This document shows positions 45,195 through 54,626 of a stretch of 64,000 nt of DNA, piece after piece (the first letter of the stretch is position 1; every line of letters begins with the position of its first letter). The notes under the pieces are model-generated. The model saw only the letters and a program-made list of their open reading frames with translations, ran no database searches and was not told the DNA's origin. Source of the DNA: Niabella yanshanensis (lineage in GTDB: Bacteria > Bacteroidota > Bacteroidia > Chitinophagales > Chitinophagaceae); contig NZ_CP139960.1 in the NCBI RefSeq assembly GCF_034424215.1, positions 4,340,001 through 4,404,000 on the forward strand, written 5' to 3'. A program made the position numbers and the translations under genes.

Positions 45195-48100
45195 TTATTC
45201 CAATTCCCAATTTTCTTCAACTGCTTTTGGCGCTACCAGTCTTTCCTGCAGGTACTGGAAAATGATATATAGGACAGGAATGAGGAATACACCCAGCAAT
45301 ACACCGGTAAGCATCCCGCCTACCGTGCTGTAACCAATTGAATGATTACCGATAGCCGAAGCGCCTTTCGCAAATATGAGCGGCAGCATACCAACGATGA
45401 AGGCAAAGGAAGTCATTAATATCGGGCGTAGCCTTAATCTCGAAGCTTCCAGCGCAGAGGCTACCAGGCTCATCCCTCTCTTCCGCCTTTGAACTGCATA
45501 CTCCACAATCAGGATGGCATTCTTGGCTAAAAGCCCAATCAGCATGATTAGCCCAATTTGCACATAAATATTGTTTTCAAGTCCGGCAAAACCGATAAAC
45601 ATGAACACGCCCAGTATACCCGCCGGAACCGTAAGGATAACTGCCAGCGGCAGGATATAGCTCTCGTACTGTGCGGCCAGCAGGAAGTATACAAAGATGA
45701 TGCTGAGCAGGAAAATATAGATCTGTTGGCTACCGGCGCTTCTTTCTTCGCGGGTGATACCCGTCCATTCATAAGAGTAGCCTCTGGGCAGGGCTGTTTT
45801 TGCAGTTTCCTCAATGGCCCTGATCGCATCGCCGGTGCTAAAACCAGGTTTGGGAACACCATTAATGGTAACCGCATTAAAGAGATTATTGCGGGTTACG
45901 GTTTCCGGACCAAATACACGTTTCAACGTAACAAGCGTTTTAACCGGTACCATTTCGCCGAGATTATTCTTTACAAAAATGCCATCCAGTGAGGCAGCGT
46001 CCTTGCGGTAAGGAATGTCAGCCTGGGCCATTACACGGTAATATTTACCAAAGCGATTAAAGTCAGATACAAAGCTGCTACCGAAATAGATCTGCATGGT
46101 TTGCATCAACTCGCTTACCGACACCCCCAGTTGCTTGGCTTTGATAAAGTCTGTCTCAATAGCGTATTGTGGGTTGCCCGCAGCAAACGTAGTAAAGGCA
46201 TATGCTATTTCTTTACGCTGCATCAGGGCTCCTATAAAAGCGCCTGCAGTATTGCCTAATTTGTCCAATGGGCCGTTGGTGCGGTCCTGCAGCATAAATT
46301 CAAAGCCGCTTACATTACCAAATCCCTGTACCGTAGGGAAATTGAAGAAGAAGGTATTGGCATCTTTTACGGAGGTTACCTTACCTGTCAATGCTGCCGC
46401 AATCTCATCCGGATTTTTTAAATCGCCACGTTCATCCACATCTTTTAACCTTATAAAACCTGCCGCGTAGGGAGATGCGCTGGCATTGCTGATAAAGTTC
46501 AATCCATCTGCTACCCAAAGATTATTAACAGAAGGCTCTTTTTTGATGATTTGATCAATGGCTTCTGTGGCTTTATGAGTACGGTGCAAAGAACTTCCGG
46601 GCGGTGTATTTACTGCATATAATACAAAGCCCTGGTCTTCGGTGGGAATAAACCCGGTGGGCGTTGTTTTGATGAGCCAGTAGCTGGCCCCTGAGATCAG
46701 TATGAGCGCTCCGATCGCCACCCATTTTCTGCGAATGAGGAACCGGAGACTGGTCACATACCGGTTGGTTAAAGAACGGAAGCCTGCATTGAATGCCGTA
46801 AAGAAACGGGCCAGGAAACCTTTTTTCTCATGTGGGTGTCCTTTCTCTCCCGGGTGGTGAGGGTTCTTTAAAAACAGGGCACAAAGAGCAGGGCTCAATG
46901 TTAACGCGTTCACTGCTGAAATCAGGATGGCGATCGCTAGTGTAAAGGCAAATTGCCTGTAGAATACACCTGCCGGACCCTGCATGAAGCCAACGGGCAC
47001 AAACACGGCAGCCATAACCAGGGTAATTGAAATGATGGCCCCGGAAATCTCGTTCATAGACTGAACTGTGGCCTTGCGTACCGGCATGTCTTTATGTTCC
47101 ATTTTAGCGTGTACTGCCTCTACTACTACTATAGCATCGTCCACTACAATACCAATCGCCAATACAAGCGCAAACAGTGTCAGCAGGTTGATCGTAAAAC
47201 CAAATAGTTGCAGGAAAAAGAAAGTACCTACAATGGCCACCGGTACTGCAATAGCGGGTATCAGCGTAGAGCGGAAATCCTGCAGGAAGATAAACACCAC
47301 AATAAATACCAGTATGAACGCGATGATCAGCGTTTCACGCACCTGGAAAATGGACGCATCCAAAAATTCCTTGGAATTGTACATGGTAACAGGTTTGATA
47401 CCTTTAGGCATAGTGGTATATAATTCCTCCAGTTGTTTCTCCACTTCTGTAAGAATTTCATTGGCGTTGGAACCTGCCGTCTGCAATATCGCAAACCCGG
47501 CAACAGGTTTCCCGTTTAAACGGTTATTGGCATTATAGGTAAAAGCGCCAAACTCTACGCGGGCCAGGTCTTTCAGTTTCAATACCGAGCCATTGGCATT
47601 TGCTTTGATCACTATATTTTCATAATCTTCATGCTGGTTCAACTTGCCTTTGTACTTCAATACATATTCAAATATTTCATCGCTGTTCTGACCCAGGCGA
47701 CCTGGAGCGGCTTCCAGACTTTGATCCCTGATAGCACCCAATACATCCTGGGGAGAAAGGTTATTCGCTGCCAGGCGGTCGGGTTTGAGCCATATACGCA
47801 TAGAGTAATCCTTGGCGCCAAATACCTGTGCCTGTGCTACTCCGGGAATGCGCTGTATTTGCGGAATGACATTGATCTTGAGAAAATTTTCCAGGAACAA
47901 TTCATCATATTGGGCACTATCCTCACTGTAAAGCCCGGTAAACATGATAAAGCTGTTTTGTACTTTCTGAGTGGAAATACCGGATTGTACTACTTCCTGC
48001 GGAATCTGGTTGACCGCCTTTGATACCCTGTTTTGTACGTTCACCGATGCGATATCCGGATCAGTGCCCTGTTTGAAAAATACAGTAAGGGTCATAGTAC

Positions 48101-48356
48101 CGTCGTTACTGGAGTTGGAGGTCATATAGGTCATATTCTCTACACCATTAATGGCCTCTTCAAGAGGCGTGGCCACCGAGCGGGCTACCACTTCTCCATT
48201 GGCTCCCGGATAAGTTGCTGTCACCTGCACACTTGGAGGCGCAATATCTGGGAACAGTGTAACCGGAAGCGCAAAGAGAGACAGTATACCCAGCAAGAGC
48301 AGGATAATGGAGATTACTGTTGATAATACAGGTCGTTGTATGAATTTTTTTAGCAT
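45195..48356 (-). CDS. RND-family multidrug efflux inner-membrane transporter
   Basis: 1053 residues, HAE1-type (AcrB/MexB-like), a proton antiporter that expels drugs or dyes. It has the normal 12-span layout with two large periplasmic loops. TM4 carries the proton-relay 'GIVVDDAIVVVEAV' Asp pair, and TM10 has a Lys in 'IGLLAKNAILIVEYA'. The N-terminus 'FIQRPVLSTVISIILLLLGI' and the porter motif 'ATYPGANGEVV' are canonical. The substrate range cannot be predicted. The start is the ATG at 48354-48356. It is preceded by the membrane fusion protein gene and followed by the outer-membrane factor gene. Confidence 0.96.
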   Translation of the reverse strand: MLKKFIQRPVLSTVISIILLLLGILSLFALPVTLFPDIAPPSVQVTATYPGANGEVVARSVATPLEEAINGVENMTYMTSNSSNDGTMTLTVFFKQGTDPDIASVNVQNRVSKAVNQIPQEVVQSGISTQKVQNSFIMFTGLYSEDSAQYDELFLENFLKINVIPQIQRIPGVAQAQVFGAKDYSMRIWLKPDRLAANNLSPQDVLGAIRDQSLEAAPGRLGQNSDEIFEYVLKYKGKLNQHEDYENIVIKANANGSVLKLKDLARVEFGAFTYNANNRLNGKPVAGFAILQTAGSNANEILTEVEKQLEELYTTMPKGIKPVTMYNSKEFLDASIFQVRETLIIAFILVFIVVFIFLQDFRSTLIPAIAVPVAIVGTFFFLQLFGFTINLLTLFALVLAIGIVVDDAIVVVEAVHAKMEHKDMPVRKATVQSMNEISGAIISITLVMAAVFVPVGFMQGPAGVFYRQFAFTLAIAILISAVNALTLSPALCALFLKNPHHPGEKGHPHEKKGFLARFFTAFNAGFRSLTNRYVTSLRFLIRRKWVAIGALILISGASYWLIKTTPTGFIPTEDQGFVLYAVNTPPGSSLHRTHKATEAIDQIIKKEPSVNNLWVADGLNFISNASASPYAAGFIRLKDVDERGDLKNPDEIAAALTGKVTSVKDANTFFFNFPTVQGFGNVSGFEFMLQDRTNGPLDKLGNTAGAFIGALMQRKEIAYAFTTFAAGNPQYAIETDFIKAKQLGVSVSELMQTMQIYFGSSFVSDFNRFGKYYRVMAQADIPYRKDAASLDGIFVKNNLGEMVPVKTLVTLKRVFGPETVTRNNLFNAVTINGVPKPGFSTGDAIRAIEETAKTALPRGYSYEWTGITREERSAGSQQIYIFLLSIIFVYFLLAAQYESYILPLAVILTVPAGILGVFMFIGFAGLENNIYVQIGLIMLIGLLAKNAILIVEYAVQRRKRGMSLVASALEASRLRLRPILMTSFAFIVGMLPLIFAKGASAIGNHSIGYSTVGGMLTGVLLGVFLIPVLYIIFQYLQERLVAPKAVEENWELE

Positions 48357-48476
48357 GATATGTAGTTGTATGGAGCTTACTTAAATAGTAGGGATAGGAC
48401 TCCCTGAAGTGACCATATTGCCACTTTCATACCGCTGTTTTTACAGCGGTATGCCGGTTGTATTAATTAAGCATTG

Positions 48477-49652
48477 TTATATAGGGTTGGCCTTTAGAAC
48501 ACTGTCTGCCGACACCCACTGTGGTTGAATTTGAGCACCTTCTTTTAAATTGCCTGTACCCGAAAGCACAATTTTTTCACCGGAGGAAAGCCCTTTGTTT
48601 ACAAAATAATAATAAGAATTTTTGCCGGAAAGACTAATAGGCTTACTGGCTACCTTGTTGTTATTGTCCACCGTAAATACAAAAACTTTATCCTGTATTT
48701 CAAATGTGGCTTCCTGTGGCACTACCAATACCTGGTTGAACAGTTGTGGCAGACGGATCTTTCCTGTGTTGCCGCTTCTTAGTACTTTATTCGGGTTGGG
48801 AAATGCAGCACGGAACGTAATAGCACCCATAGTTTTGTCGAATTGTCCCTGCACCAGCTCTATTGTTCCCTGCTGCGGGTAAACCGTATTGTCAGCCAGT
48901 AGCAATTCAACGGAAGGAACGTTTTTTAGTTTTTGTTCAATGGTTTCACCAGCGTACTTGTTTTTAAAAGCAATGAAGTCTGGTTCACTCATTGAAAAGT
49001 AAGCGTACATCGTATTGACTTGGCTAAGCACTGTCAGGGGTTGTGCTTCTCCTCGTCCTACAAGGCTGCCGGTTTTAAATGGAATACTGCCAATATAACC
49101 GCTAACAGGCGCTTTAATTAATGTATAACCTACATTGATCTGGGCATTGCCCGCCATAGCTCTGGCCTGGGCCAGTGCTGCGGTAGCCGCATTGTAATTG
49201 GCTTTTGCCGTTTTAAGTTGCACGTCAGAGATTACGGCATTGTCCACTAATGGTTGAAGTCTGTCCAGGTCAACCTGTGCTTTTTGAACGTTGGCTTGTG
49301 CGGCTAACACGTTTGCTTTGGCATTGTTGAGTGTTTCATTATACAGTTGACCATTAATTTTAAATAAAGGCTGGCCGGCCGTAACATAAGCGCCTTCATC
49401 TACGTAGATCTTTTCCAGATAGCCATCTACCTGCGGACGTATTTCCACATTTACTTTTCCTTCAAGCGATGAGGAAAATTCCTGGTAAACCGTTACGGGA
49501 GATATGGGAACGGCCATTACTGGCAATGCCGGTGGCTGGTTTTGCGGCCCGGGATTTGCCGATCCGCTGGTGCAGCTTTGTAATAATGTAAATGATACTA
49601 TAAGCGCGAGTGCCGATAGGCTCATGAGGGGTGTATGGGTTCTTGTTTTCAT
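48477..49652 (-). CDS. RND periplasmic adaptor (membrane fusion) lipoprotein
   Basis: About 391 residues, AcrA/MexA-type. A lipoprotein signal (lipobox 'LLQSC') is followed by a Pro-rich linker, the first lipoyl half 'VEIRPQVDGYLEKIYVDEGA', a helical hairpin (about 100-170), the second lipoyl half 'LIKAPVSGYIGSIPFKTGSL', and beta-barrel and membrane-proximal parts ('TFRAAFPNPNKVLRSGNTGK'). It bridges the RND pump and the outer-membrane factor. The ATG at 49650-49652 gives a clean signal; an ATG 11 codons upstream is possible. It lies 212 bases after the tetR gene. Confidence 0.94.
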   Translation of the reverse strand: MKTRTHTPLMSLSALALIVSFTLLQSCTSGSANPGPQNQPPALPVMAVPISPVTVYQEFSSSLEGKVNVEIRPQVDGYLEKIYVDEGAYVTAGQPLFKINGQLYNETLNNAKANVLAAQANVQKAQVDLDRLQPLVDNAVISDVQLKTAKANYNAATAALAQARAMAGNAQINVGYTLIKAPVSGYIGSIPFKTGSLVGRGEAQPLTVLSQVNTMYAYFSMSEPDFIAFKNKYAGETIEQKLKNVPSVELLLADNTVYPQQGTIELVQGQFDKTMGAITFRAAFPNPNKVLRSGNTGKIRLPQLFNQVLVVPQEATFEIQDKVFVFTVDNNNKVASKPISLSGKNSYYYFVNKGLSSGEKIVLSGTGNLKEGAQIQPQWVSADSVLKANPI

Positions 49653-49863
49653 TGTAGATTTGATTTTTTTAGTCAAAAAGGTCATTCCTCCGCCGGTTAC
49701 CTGCCTTCGGAGCGATGCATAGCCTGATGATATCGGGTACAGTGAGCCTTTCAGGGTAATTGAATCCCTGTATACGGAGTGGTAGCTCCATAGCCCCTCA
49801 TCATTCTTTGCGGGAATGTGTTTAAGAAATTGTTGTTATCTGGATGCTTGTCTTTTTTGGAAC

Positions 49864-50460
49864 TTAAAGGTTTTCTATAATGTTCACTACCATTTGATCC
49901 AGTACTGATACGTTCATCGTTTGAGGAACATCAGCACTTCTTGTAATCATGATCGAAGTAAAACCATGTATTGCCGACCAAAAAGCATGTGTTTTATAAC
50001 ACGCAGATTCTATATTGGTTTTCTTCTCAATAATTATTTTTTTTATGATCTCGTAAATAAGATCCTGCAGGGCTTCGAATTCCGTTTTCATCTTGCCTTC
50101 TCCACAGCAGGGCATACCGATGCCAAACATGAGTTTGAAGTAGCTGCCATTTTTCAAGGCAAATTTCCAATAACAGTCCACCAGTGCTTTTAATTGATCC
50201 TGCGGAGATTTCTCTTTAGAAATGGCTTTGTGAATATTTGCCAATAAGAGCTTAAAACCGTCCTGCGATATTTCAAAAAGGATCGCTTCTTTATTGACAA
50301 AATGATCATAGATGACCGGCGCGCTGTATTCAATGGCATCCGCTATTTTACGTATAGACAACGATTCCCATCCTTCATTCTTCACCAGGTGCAATGCAGC
50401 ATCAATGATCTTTTTACGAACCATTTCCCTGTCTCTTAATTTGCGCTCGGATACACTCAT
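49864..50460 (-). CDS. TetR-family repressor of the efflux operon
   Basis: 198 residues. The N-terminal HTH ('IIDAALHLVKNEGWESLSIRKIADAI' region, with recognition 'YSAPVIYDHFVNKEAILFEI') is typical of TetR. The C-terminal domain is TetR_C_33/WHG-like ('FALKNGSYFKLMFG'). It probably represses its own promoter, which carries two copies of a TAACAnTGTTA-like palindrome, and through it the downstream pump genes. The start is the ATG at 50458-50460. The spacer to the adaptor gene has no matching palindrome, so the pump genes may rely on read-through from the tetR promoter. The inducer is unknown. Confidence 0.93.
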   Translation of the reverse strand: MSVSERKLRDREMVRKKIIDAALHLVKNEGWESLSIRKIADAIEYSAPVIYDHFVNKEAILFEISQDGFKLLLANIHKAISKEKSPQDQLKALVDCYWKFALKNGSYFKLMFGIGMPCCGEGKMKTEFEALQDLIYEIIKKIIIEKKTNIESACYKTHAFWSAIHGFTSIMITRSADVPQTMNVSVLDQMVVNIIENL

Positions 50461-50477
50461 AAATTATTTCGTTTTCC

Positions 50478-50521
50478 TAACAGTGTTAGCAAAGTTAACG
50501 GTGTTATTTGTTAAGTTCCAA
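50478..50521 (-). promoter_or_regulatory. tetR promoter with paired operator palindromes
   Basis: Minus-strand TTG (50521-50519) is followed after 21 bases by TAACTTTG (50497-50490), a good Bacteroidota promoter. Two palindromes flank the -7 element: TAACAGTGTTA (50478-50488, perfect) and TAACGGTGTTA (50496-50506, one mismatch). Their centres are 18 bp apart. This fits two TetR dimers covering the promoter. Confidence 0.65.
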
Positions 50522-50606
50522 CTTTTTTTTCTGATAATTAAAAATTAACCTTTTGCCGGAAGAGATTTTGAGTGGGAAAGAGGGGATTTCCGGTCGGACG
50601 ACCGCA

Positions 50607-50646
50607 TAAAAAAAACTACACTTAACAGGCCCGTTAAGCGTAGTTT
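50607..50646 (-). terminator. Terminator of the PTPS-folE-fabD cluster
   Basis: AACTACACTTAAC / GTTAAGCGTAGTT (one mismatch) with a short GC loop is followed on the minus strand by a run of T. It lies about 70 bases after the fabD stop. Confidence 0.85.
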
Positions 50647-50713
50647 CTATAAAGAGTATGTATTACAGGTGGCAGCCAAAGAAGCGAAAGCTTGTAGCTG
50701 TTAAGTCATTTAA

Positions 50714-51604
50714 TTAGTTAACGCCTGCTACTTCTACTGTTTTGTCGATTTTCTGTACCAGTCCCTGCAAAACCTTTCCGGGTCCGGCTTCTGTAAATTT
50801 GGAAGCGCCGTTGGCAATCATCGCCTGCACGCTTTGGGTCCATCTAACGGCACCGGTGAGTTGAGCAATCAGATTTTCTTTGATCTCGTCTTTGTCTCTT
50901 ACCGGTTTGGCTACCACGTTTTGGTAAACCGGGCAAACGGGTGTATGGAAGGTGATTTTTTCAATAGCGTCCTGCAATTCTTTTTTGGCTGGTTCCATAA
51001 GTGGGGAATGAAATGCGCCACCAACTGGTAATACCAATGCTCTTTTGGCCCCGGCTGCTTTCATTTTTTCACAAGCCACCTCAATACCTTTCAGGCTACC
51101 GCTTATGACAAGCTGGCCCGGGCAATTATAGTTGGCGGGTACCACAATTTCCCCGGTTTCTGTTTGTGTTTCAGCACAAAGCTCTTCTACCTTTTCATCA
51201 GATAGGTTGATAATTGCTGCCATAGTTGATGGCTGAATCTCACAGGCTTTCTGCATAGCGCCTGCCCGGATGGACACCAGCTGCAATGCATCTTCAAAGC
51301 TTAACGTACCATTAGCTACCAGCGAAGAGAATTCTCCTAAAGAATGTCCCGCAACCATATCGGGTTTAGCATCTTCAATAGTTCTGTAGGCGATAATGGA
51401 ATGCAGGAAAACAGCAGGCTGCGTAACGCGGGTTTGTTTCAGATCTTCTTCGGTTCCTTCAAACATGATATCTGAAATGCGAAACCCCAGTACTTCGTTG
51501 GCTTGCTCAAATAGTTTCTTTGCAAATACACTGAGTTCGTAATGGTTTTTTCCCATGCCAACAAACTGAGAGCCCTGACCGGGAAATATAAAAGCATGTT
51601 TCAT
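50714..51604 (-). CDS. fabD: Malonyl-CoA:ACP transacylase
   Basis: 296 residues; moves malonyl from CoA to acyl carrier protein for fatty-acid synthesis. 'FIFPGQGSQFVGMG' opens the protein, the nucleophile Ser is in 'VAGHSLGEFSSLVA', an Arg is in 'LVSIRAGAMQKACE', and the catalytic His is in 'LPVGGAFHSPLM'. The C-terminal 'GPGKVLQGLVQKI' is standard. The start is the ATG at 51602-51604. It follows folE by 57 bases; no other fab gene is nearby. Confidence 0.96.
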   Translation of the reverse strand: MKHAFIFPGQGSQFVGMGKNHYELSVFAKKLFEQANEVLGFRISDIMFEGTEEDLKQTRVTQPAVFLHSIIAYRTIEDAKPDMVAGHSLGEFSSLVANGTLSFEDALQLVSIRAGAMQKACEIQPSTMAAIINLSDEKVEELCAETQTETGEIVVPANYNCPGQLVISGSLKGIEVACEKMKAAGAKRALVLPVGGAFHSPLMEPAKKELQDAIEKITFHTPVCPVYQNVVAKPVRDKDEIKENLIAQLTGAVRWTQSVQAMIANGASKFTEAGPGKVLQGLVQKIDKTVEVAGVN

Positions 51605-51661
51605 TTTGATAAATTTCTTTGTTTTTCGAGAGTAATAAAATTCAAAGCAGCTTTTCTTTGG

Positions 51662-52258
51662 TTAATGCAGATCGGCAGTAATCAATTTTAAGAATTCGCT
51701 TCTGGTAGAATTTTTTTGAAACTCACCATCAAAAGCTGAAGTAGTAGTTACCGAGTTTTGTTTTTGAACACCCCGCATCATCATGCATAAATGTTTCGCT
51801 TCGATAACCACAGCCACGCCTAATGGGTTAAGCGTTTCCTTAATCGCATTCATTATTTGTACTGTCAGCCTTTCCTGCACCTGCAGCCGGCGGCTAAATA
51901 CATCCACCACCCGGGCAATCTTGCTCAAGCCTGTAATCCAGCCGTTAGGGATATAAGCTACGTGAGCCTTTCCGAAGAATGGAAGTACATGATGCTCACA
52001 CATGCTGTATAATTCTATATCTTTTACTACAATCATCTCGCTTACGTCTTCATGAAACTTGGCCGAATTAATAATAGCATGGGCATCCAGCTGGTACCCT
52101 TGAGTAAGATATTGCATGGCTTTTGCCTGGCGCTCGGGTGTCTTCAACAATCCTTCACGCTCATGATCTTCGCCTAAAAGCTGTAAAGCTTCTTTATAGT
52201 TTTTAATGAGACCTGCGGTAGTAGCTTCATCATATGTCTCAATCTTCTTGTAGGACAT
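51662..52258 (-). CDS. folE: GTP cyclohydrolase I
   Basis: 198 residues; makes 7,8-dihydroneopterin triphosphate from GTP, the entry to folate, queuosine and biopterin-type pterins. The Zn site is seen in '[19 protein letters not shown]' and the second Cys in '[20 protein letters not shown]'. '[20 protein letters not shown]' is the substrate-binding region. The length is that of a type IA enzyme. It lies 33 bases after the PTPS gene at 52292, so the two probably share a transcript. Confidence 0.97.
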   Translation of the reverse strand: MSYKKIETYDEATTAGLIKNYKEALQLLGEDHEREGLLKTPERQAKAMQYLTQGYQLDAHAIINSAKFHEDVSEMIVVKDIELYSMCEHHVLPFFGKAHVAYIPNGWITGLSKIARVVDVFSRRLQVQERLTVQIMNAIKETLNPLGVAVVIEAKHLCMMMRGVQKQNSVTTTSAFDGEFQKNSTRSEFLKLITADLH

Positions 52259-52291
52259 GGGTATTAGTTAAGTCAATATAATATATTAAAA

Positions 52292-52705
52292 TTATCCATT
52301 TGCAGGATAATCTACAAAATTTCTAGGTGTTTCATAAAGACGAACCTGCAAATCCAAAGAAGGCTCTATATGGGGTCTTAAAAGATTATAGATAACAATC
52401 GCAATATTCTCAGCGGTTGGATTAAGTGCCCTAAATTCTTCTGTGTCCAGGTTGAGATTTTTATGGTCGAACCTTGATAATACTTCTTTTTTAATAATAT
52501 CGCTAAGTTCTTTCATATCCATCACAAATCCTGTTTGAGGATCCGGATCACCGGTCACTTTTACGACCAGGTCATAATTATGACCATGATAGTTGGGATA
52601 AGCACATTTACCAAATACGGCAGCATTTGTTGCTTCATCCCAATCTGTATGATACAGGCGGTGCGCTGCATTGAAATGTTCCTGTCTGTATACGGATACT
52701 TTCAT
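52292..52705 (-). CDS. 6-pyruvoyl/6-carboxytetrahydropterin synthase family protein, copy A
   Basis: 137 residues of the PTPS/QueD fold. Zn-binding His residues are in 'HFNAAHRLY' and 'YHGHNYDL'. The catalytic Cys is in 'FGKCAYPN', His in 'FDHKNLN', and the pterin-anchoring Glu in 'RLYETPRNFVDY'. The product is either 6-carboxytetrahydropterin (queuosine route) or 6-pyruvoyltetrahydropterin (biopterin route). The 'FGKC-x-P-N' context resembles eukaryotic-type PTPS, but this does not settle it. It is about 50 percent identical by eye to copy B, which lies 61 bases upstream, and folE follows. Confidence 0.9.
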   Translation of the reverse strand: MKVSVYRQEHFNAAHRLYHTDWDEATNAAVFGKCAYPNYHGHNYDLVVKVTGDPDPQTGFVMDMKELSDIIKKEVLSRFDHKNLNLDTEEFRALNPTAENIAIVIYNLLRPHIEPSLDLQVRLYETPRNFVDYPANG

Positions 52706-52766
52706 AATAATGACTGGTGAATAATGAATGGTGGGTAATCACCTGCCGGAGGGGGCGTGATGATTA

Positions 52767-53177
52767 CTATTCTCCGAAATACTCCACATAAATACGCGGG
52801 GTTTCGTACAGTTTAATACAATGCAAATGTATTCCTGCCGGGATATGCGGTTCCAGTTGTTTCCATATTTCAATGGCGAGGTTTTCCGTACTGCACATTT
52901 TTCCCTGCATAAAGTCTACATCCTCATTCAGGTTTTTATGATCCAGTTTTTCCGTAACATGTTCCCGGATGATCGTGCTCAGTTTTTTTACATCAAAAAC
53001 AAAACCTGTCTCGTAGTTGGGTTTTGCTTTAACGGTCACTAATAAATCGTAATTATGCCCGTGCCAATTGGGATTTGCGCATTTGCCAAACACTGCTTCA
53101 TTTTTTGCGTCGTCCCACGCCGGGTTGTACAGGCGATGGGCTGCATTAAAATGTTCCTGTCTCGTAAGATATACCAT
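52767..53177 (-). CDS. 6-pyruvoyl/6-carboxytetrahydropterin synthase family protein, copy B
   Basis: 136 residues and the first gene of the cluster. The same catalytic features are kept: 'HFNAAHRLY', 'FGKCANPNWHGHNYDL', 'LDHKNLNEDVDF' and 'KLYETPRIYVEY'. Both copies therefore look active, and they differ mainly in the middle ('MQGKMCSTENLAIEIW' against 'RALNPTAENIAIVIY'). A minus-strand TAATTTTG lies 8 bases before the ATG at 53175-53177 and could drive a near-leaderless transcript. Two paralogues beside folE suggest separate pterin products or partners; no queC, queE or queF is in view. Confidence 0.9.
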   Translation of the reverse strand: MVYLTRQEHFNAAHRLYNPAWDDAKNEAVFGKCANPNWHGHNYDLLVTVKAKPNYETGFVFDVKKLSTIIREHVTEKLDHKNLNEDVDFMQGKMCSTENLAIEIWKQLEPHIPAGIHLHCIKLYETPRIYVEYFGE

Positions 53178-53337
53178 AGAAAATCAAAATTATCGATTTT
53201 TTAAAAACTAAGAGGGCTTTATATTGAATCAATACTGTAAAAGCCCCGTTGCATCAGATAAACCGGGTAATGGGAGGTTTGTTTAAGAACCTTGTAAAGT
53301 ATTTCATGTAATTTTAGGGGCTTCTAAATACATTTTT

Positions 53338-54477
53338 GTGTCAATCCTTTTTTTAACCGGGATCATTATTACCTTCTTTTTGTCCTCTCTTTTGATCACA
53401 AAACGAGGCAAAACCAAAGCAGATTATATTTTAACGACATGGCTTTTCGTTTTGGGTATACATCTTAGTCTTTTTTACATGGTACAAACGCAACAGTACC
53501 AGGATTGGCCCTACCTGTTGGGTCTTGAAATTCCCTTACCCCTGGTTCACGGTCCGTTATTATTCTTATATACTACAGCTCTAACCAATCAATTTCCCGG
53601 GAAAAATTACTGGATATTTCATTTTATTCCTGTTCTGTTCGTATACATATTATTGACGGGGTTTTTATCCAGATCTGCCACAGACAAAATCTGGGTATAT
53701 CAAAATGAGGGGGAGGGGTATGAGCAGGCGGCAAGGTGGATATTCGCAGGCATCATTCTATCCGGATTAAGCTATATAGGTGTTTCGCTGTATTATTTAA
53801 AAAGGCATAGGCGAAATATTCTTAATGTTTTCGCAGATACAGAAAAGATCAATTTAAACTGGCTGTACTATCTTATAATAGGCATTACAGTTATTTGGGT
53901 AGTAGTCATTTGGGGCGATGACAGCCTGATTTATACAGTTGTTGTCTTTTTTATTTTGTTTATTGGCTATTTTGGCATCAAACAGGTGGGTATATTGAAC
54001 AATGCTATGTTTGTAACATCAATTCCTCCCAACGATAATGAAGCTGTTTTTTTGCCCAGGGACCTGGCCACACAACCGGAACCGGAAGTTGTGAAATATC
54101 AGAAATCACGCTTAACAAAATCAGCTATTGAAAAAATACATCGTGCGTTGCTGGAGCTAATGCAAAAGGAACGTCTTTTTACAGATGTGGAACTGACATT
54201 GGGCGCTTTGAGTGGAAGATTAGCAGTGCATCCCAATACGCTTTCGCAGGTGATCAATTCAGCAGAGGGAAAGAATTTTTATGACTATATCAATGCCCTG
54301 CGAGTAGAAGCTTTTATCAAAGCTTTAAATAACCCGGAAAACAAAAAATATACGCTTCTTTCGCTGGCCTTCGAATGCGGCTTTAATTCCAAGGCTTCTT
54401 TTAACCGCAATTTTAAAAAGCATATAGGTGTTAGCCCCACGGCATACCTAAAAAACACAGCAATGACTATAGAGTAG
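53338..54477 (+). CDS. AraC-family regulator with N-terminal membrane domain
   Basis: 379 residues. The first 220 are highly hydrophobic with about seven predicted spans ('IIITFFLSSLLI', 'WIFHFIPVLFVYILLTGFL', 'GIITVIWVVVIWG'-like segments). A linker of about 50 residues leads to a C-terminal AraC HTH pair (about 270-375: 'LTLGALSGRLAVHPNTLSQV', 'SLAFECGFNSKASFNRNFKK'). Membrane-bound AraC regulators of this shape are common in Bacteroidota and probably sense an envelope or external signal. The start is GTG at 53338, needed to complete the first span. It precedes an alpha/beta hydrolase gene on the same strand, which it may control (inference). Confidence 0.9.
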   Translation: MSILFLTGIIITFFLSSLLITKRGKTKADYILTTWLFVLGIHLSLFYMVQTQQYQDWPYLLGLEIPLPLVHGPLLFLYTTALTNQFPGKNYWIFHFIPVLFVYILLTGFLSRSATDKIWVYQNEGEGYEQAARWIFAGIILSGLSYIGVSLYYLKRHRRNILNVFADTEKINLNWLYYLIIGITVIWVVVIWGDDSLIYTVVVFFILFIGYFGIKQVGILNNAMFVTSIPPNDNEAVFLPRDLATQPEPEVVKYQKSRLTKSAIEKIHRALLELMQKERLFTDVELTLGALSGRLAVHPNTLSQVINSAEGKNFYDYINALRVEAFIKALNNPENKKYTLLSLAFECGFNSKASFNRNFKKHIGVSPTAYLKNTAMTIE

Positions 54478-54626
54478 CGTCTCAAACCTCATTAAAAGGG
54501 ATCTTTCTTCACAACTTTATGATTTTCAATATATATGTTGTTTTAAAAATAAGGTCTCATTATACAGGATGAGCCGTTTCCATCTTTTGTTTCACTCAGT
54601 TTTGCGCTGAACTAAAAACGCAAATT

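Noticed and set aside
47068-47538. 156-codon open frame on the plus strand
   Set aside because: Antisense to a conserved membrane part of the RND transporter; Ser/Thr-rich shadow translation without homology.
50592-50603. GGTCG-GA-CGACC hairpin between tetR and fabD
   Set aside because: Too short, with only a two-base loop, and without a T run or link to any start; likely chance.
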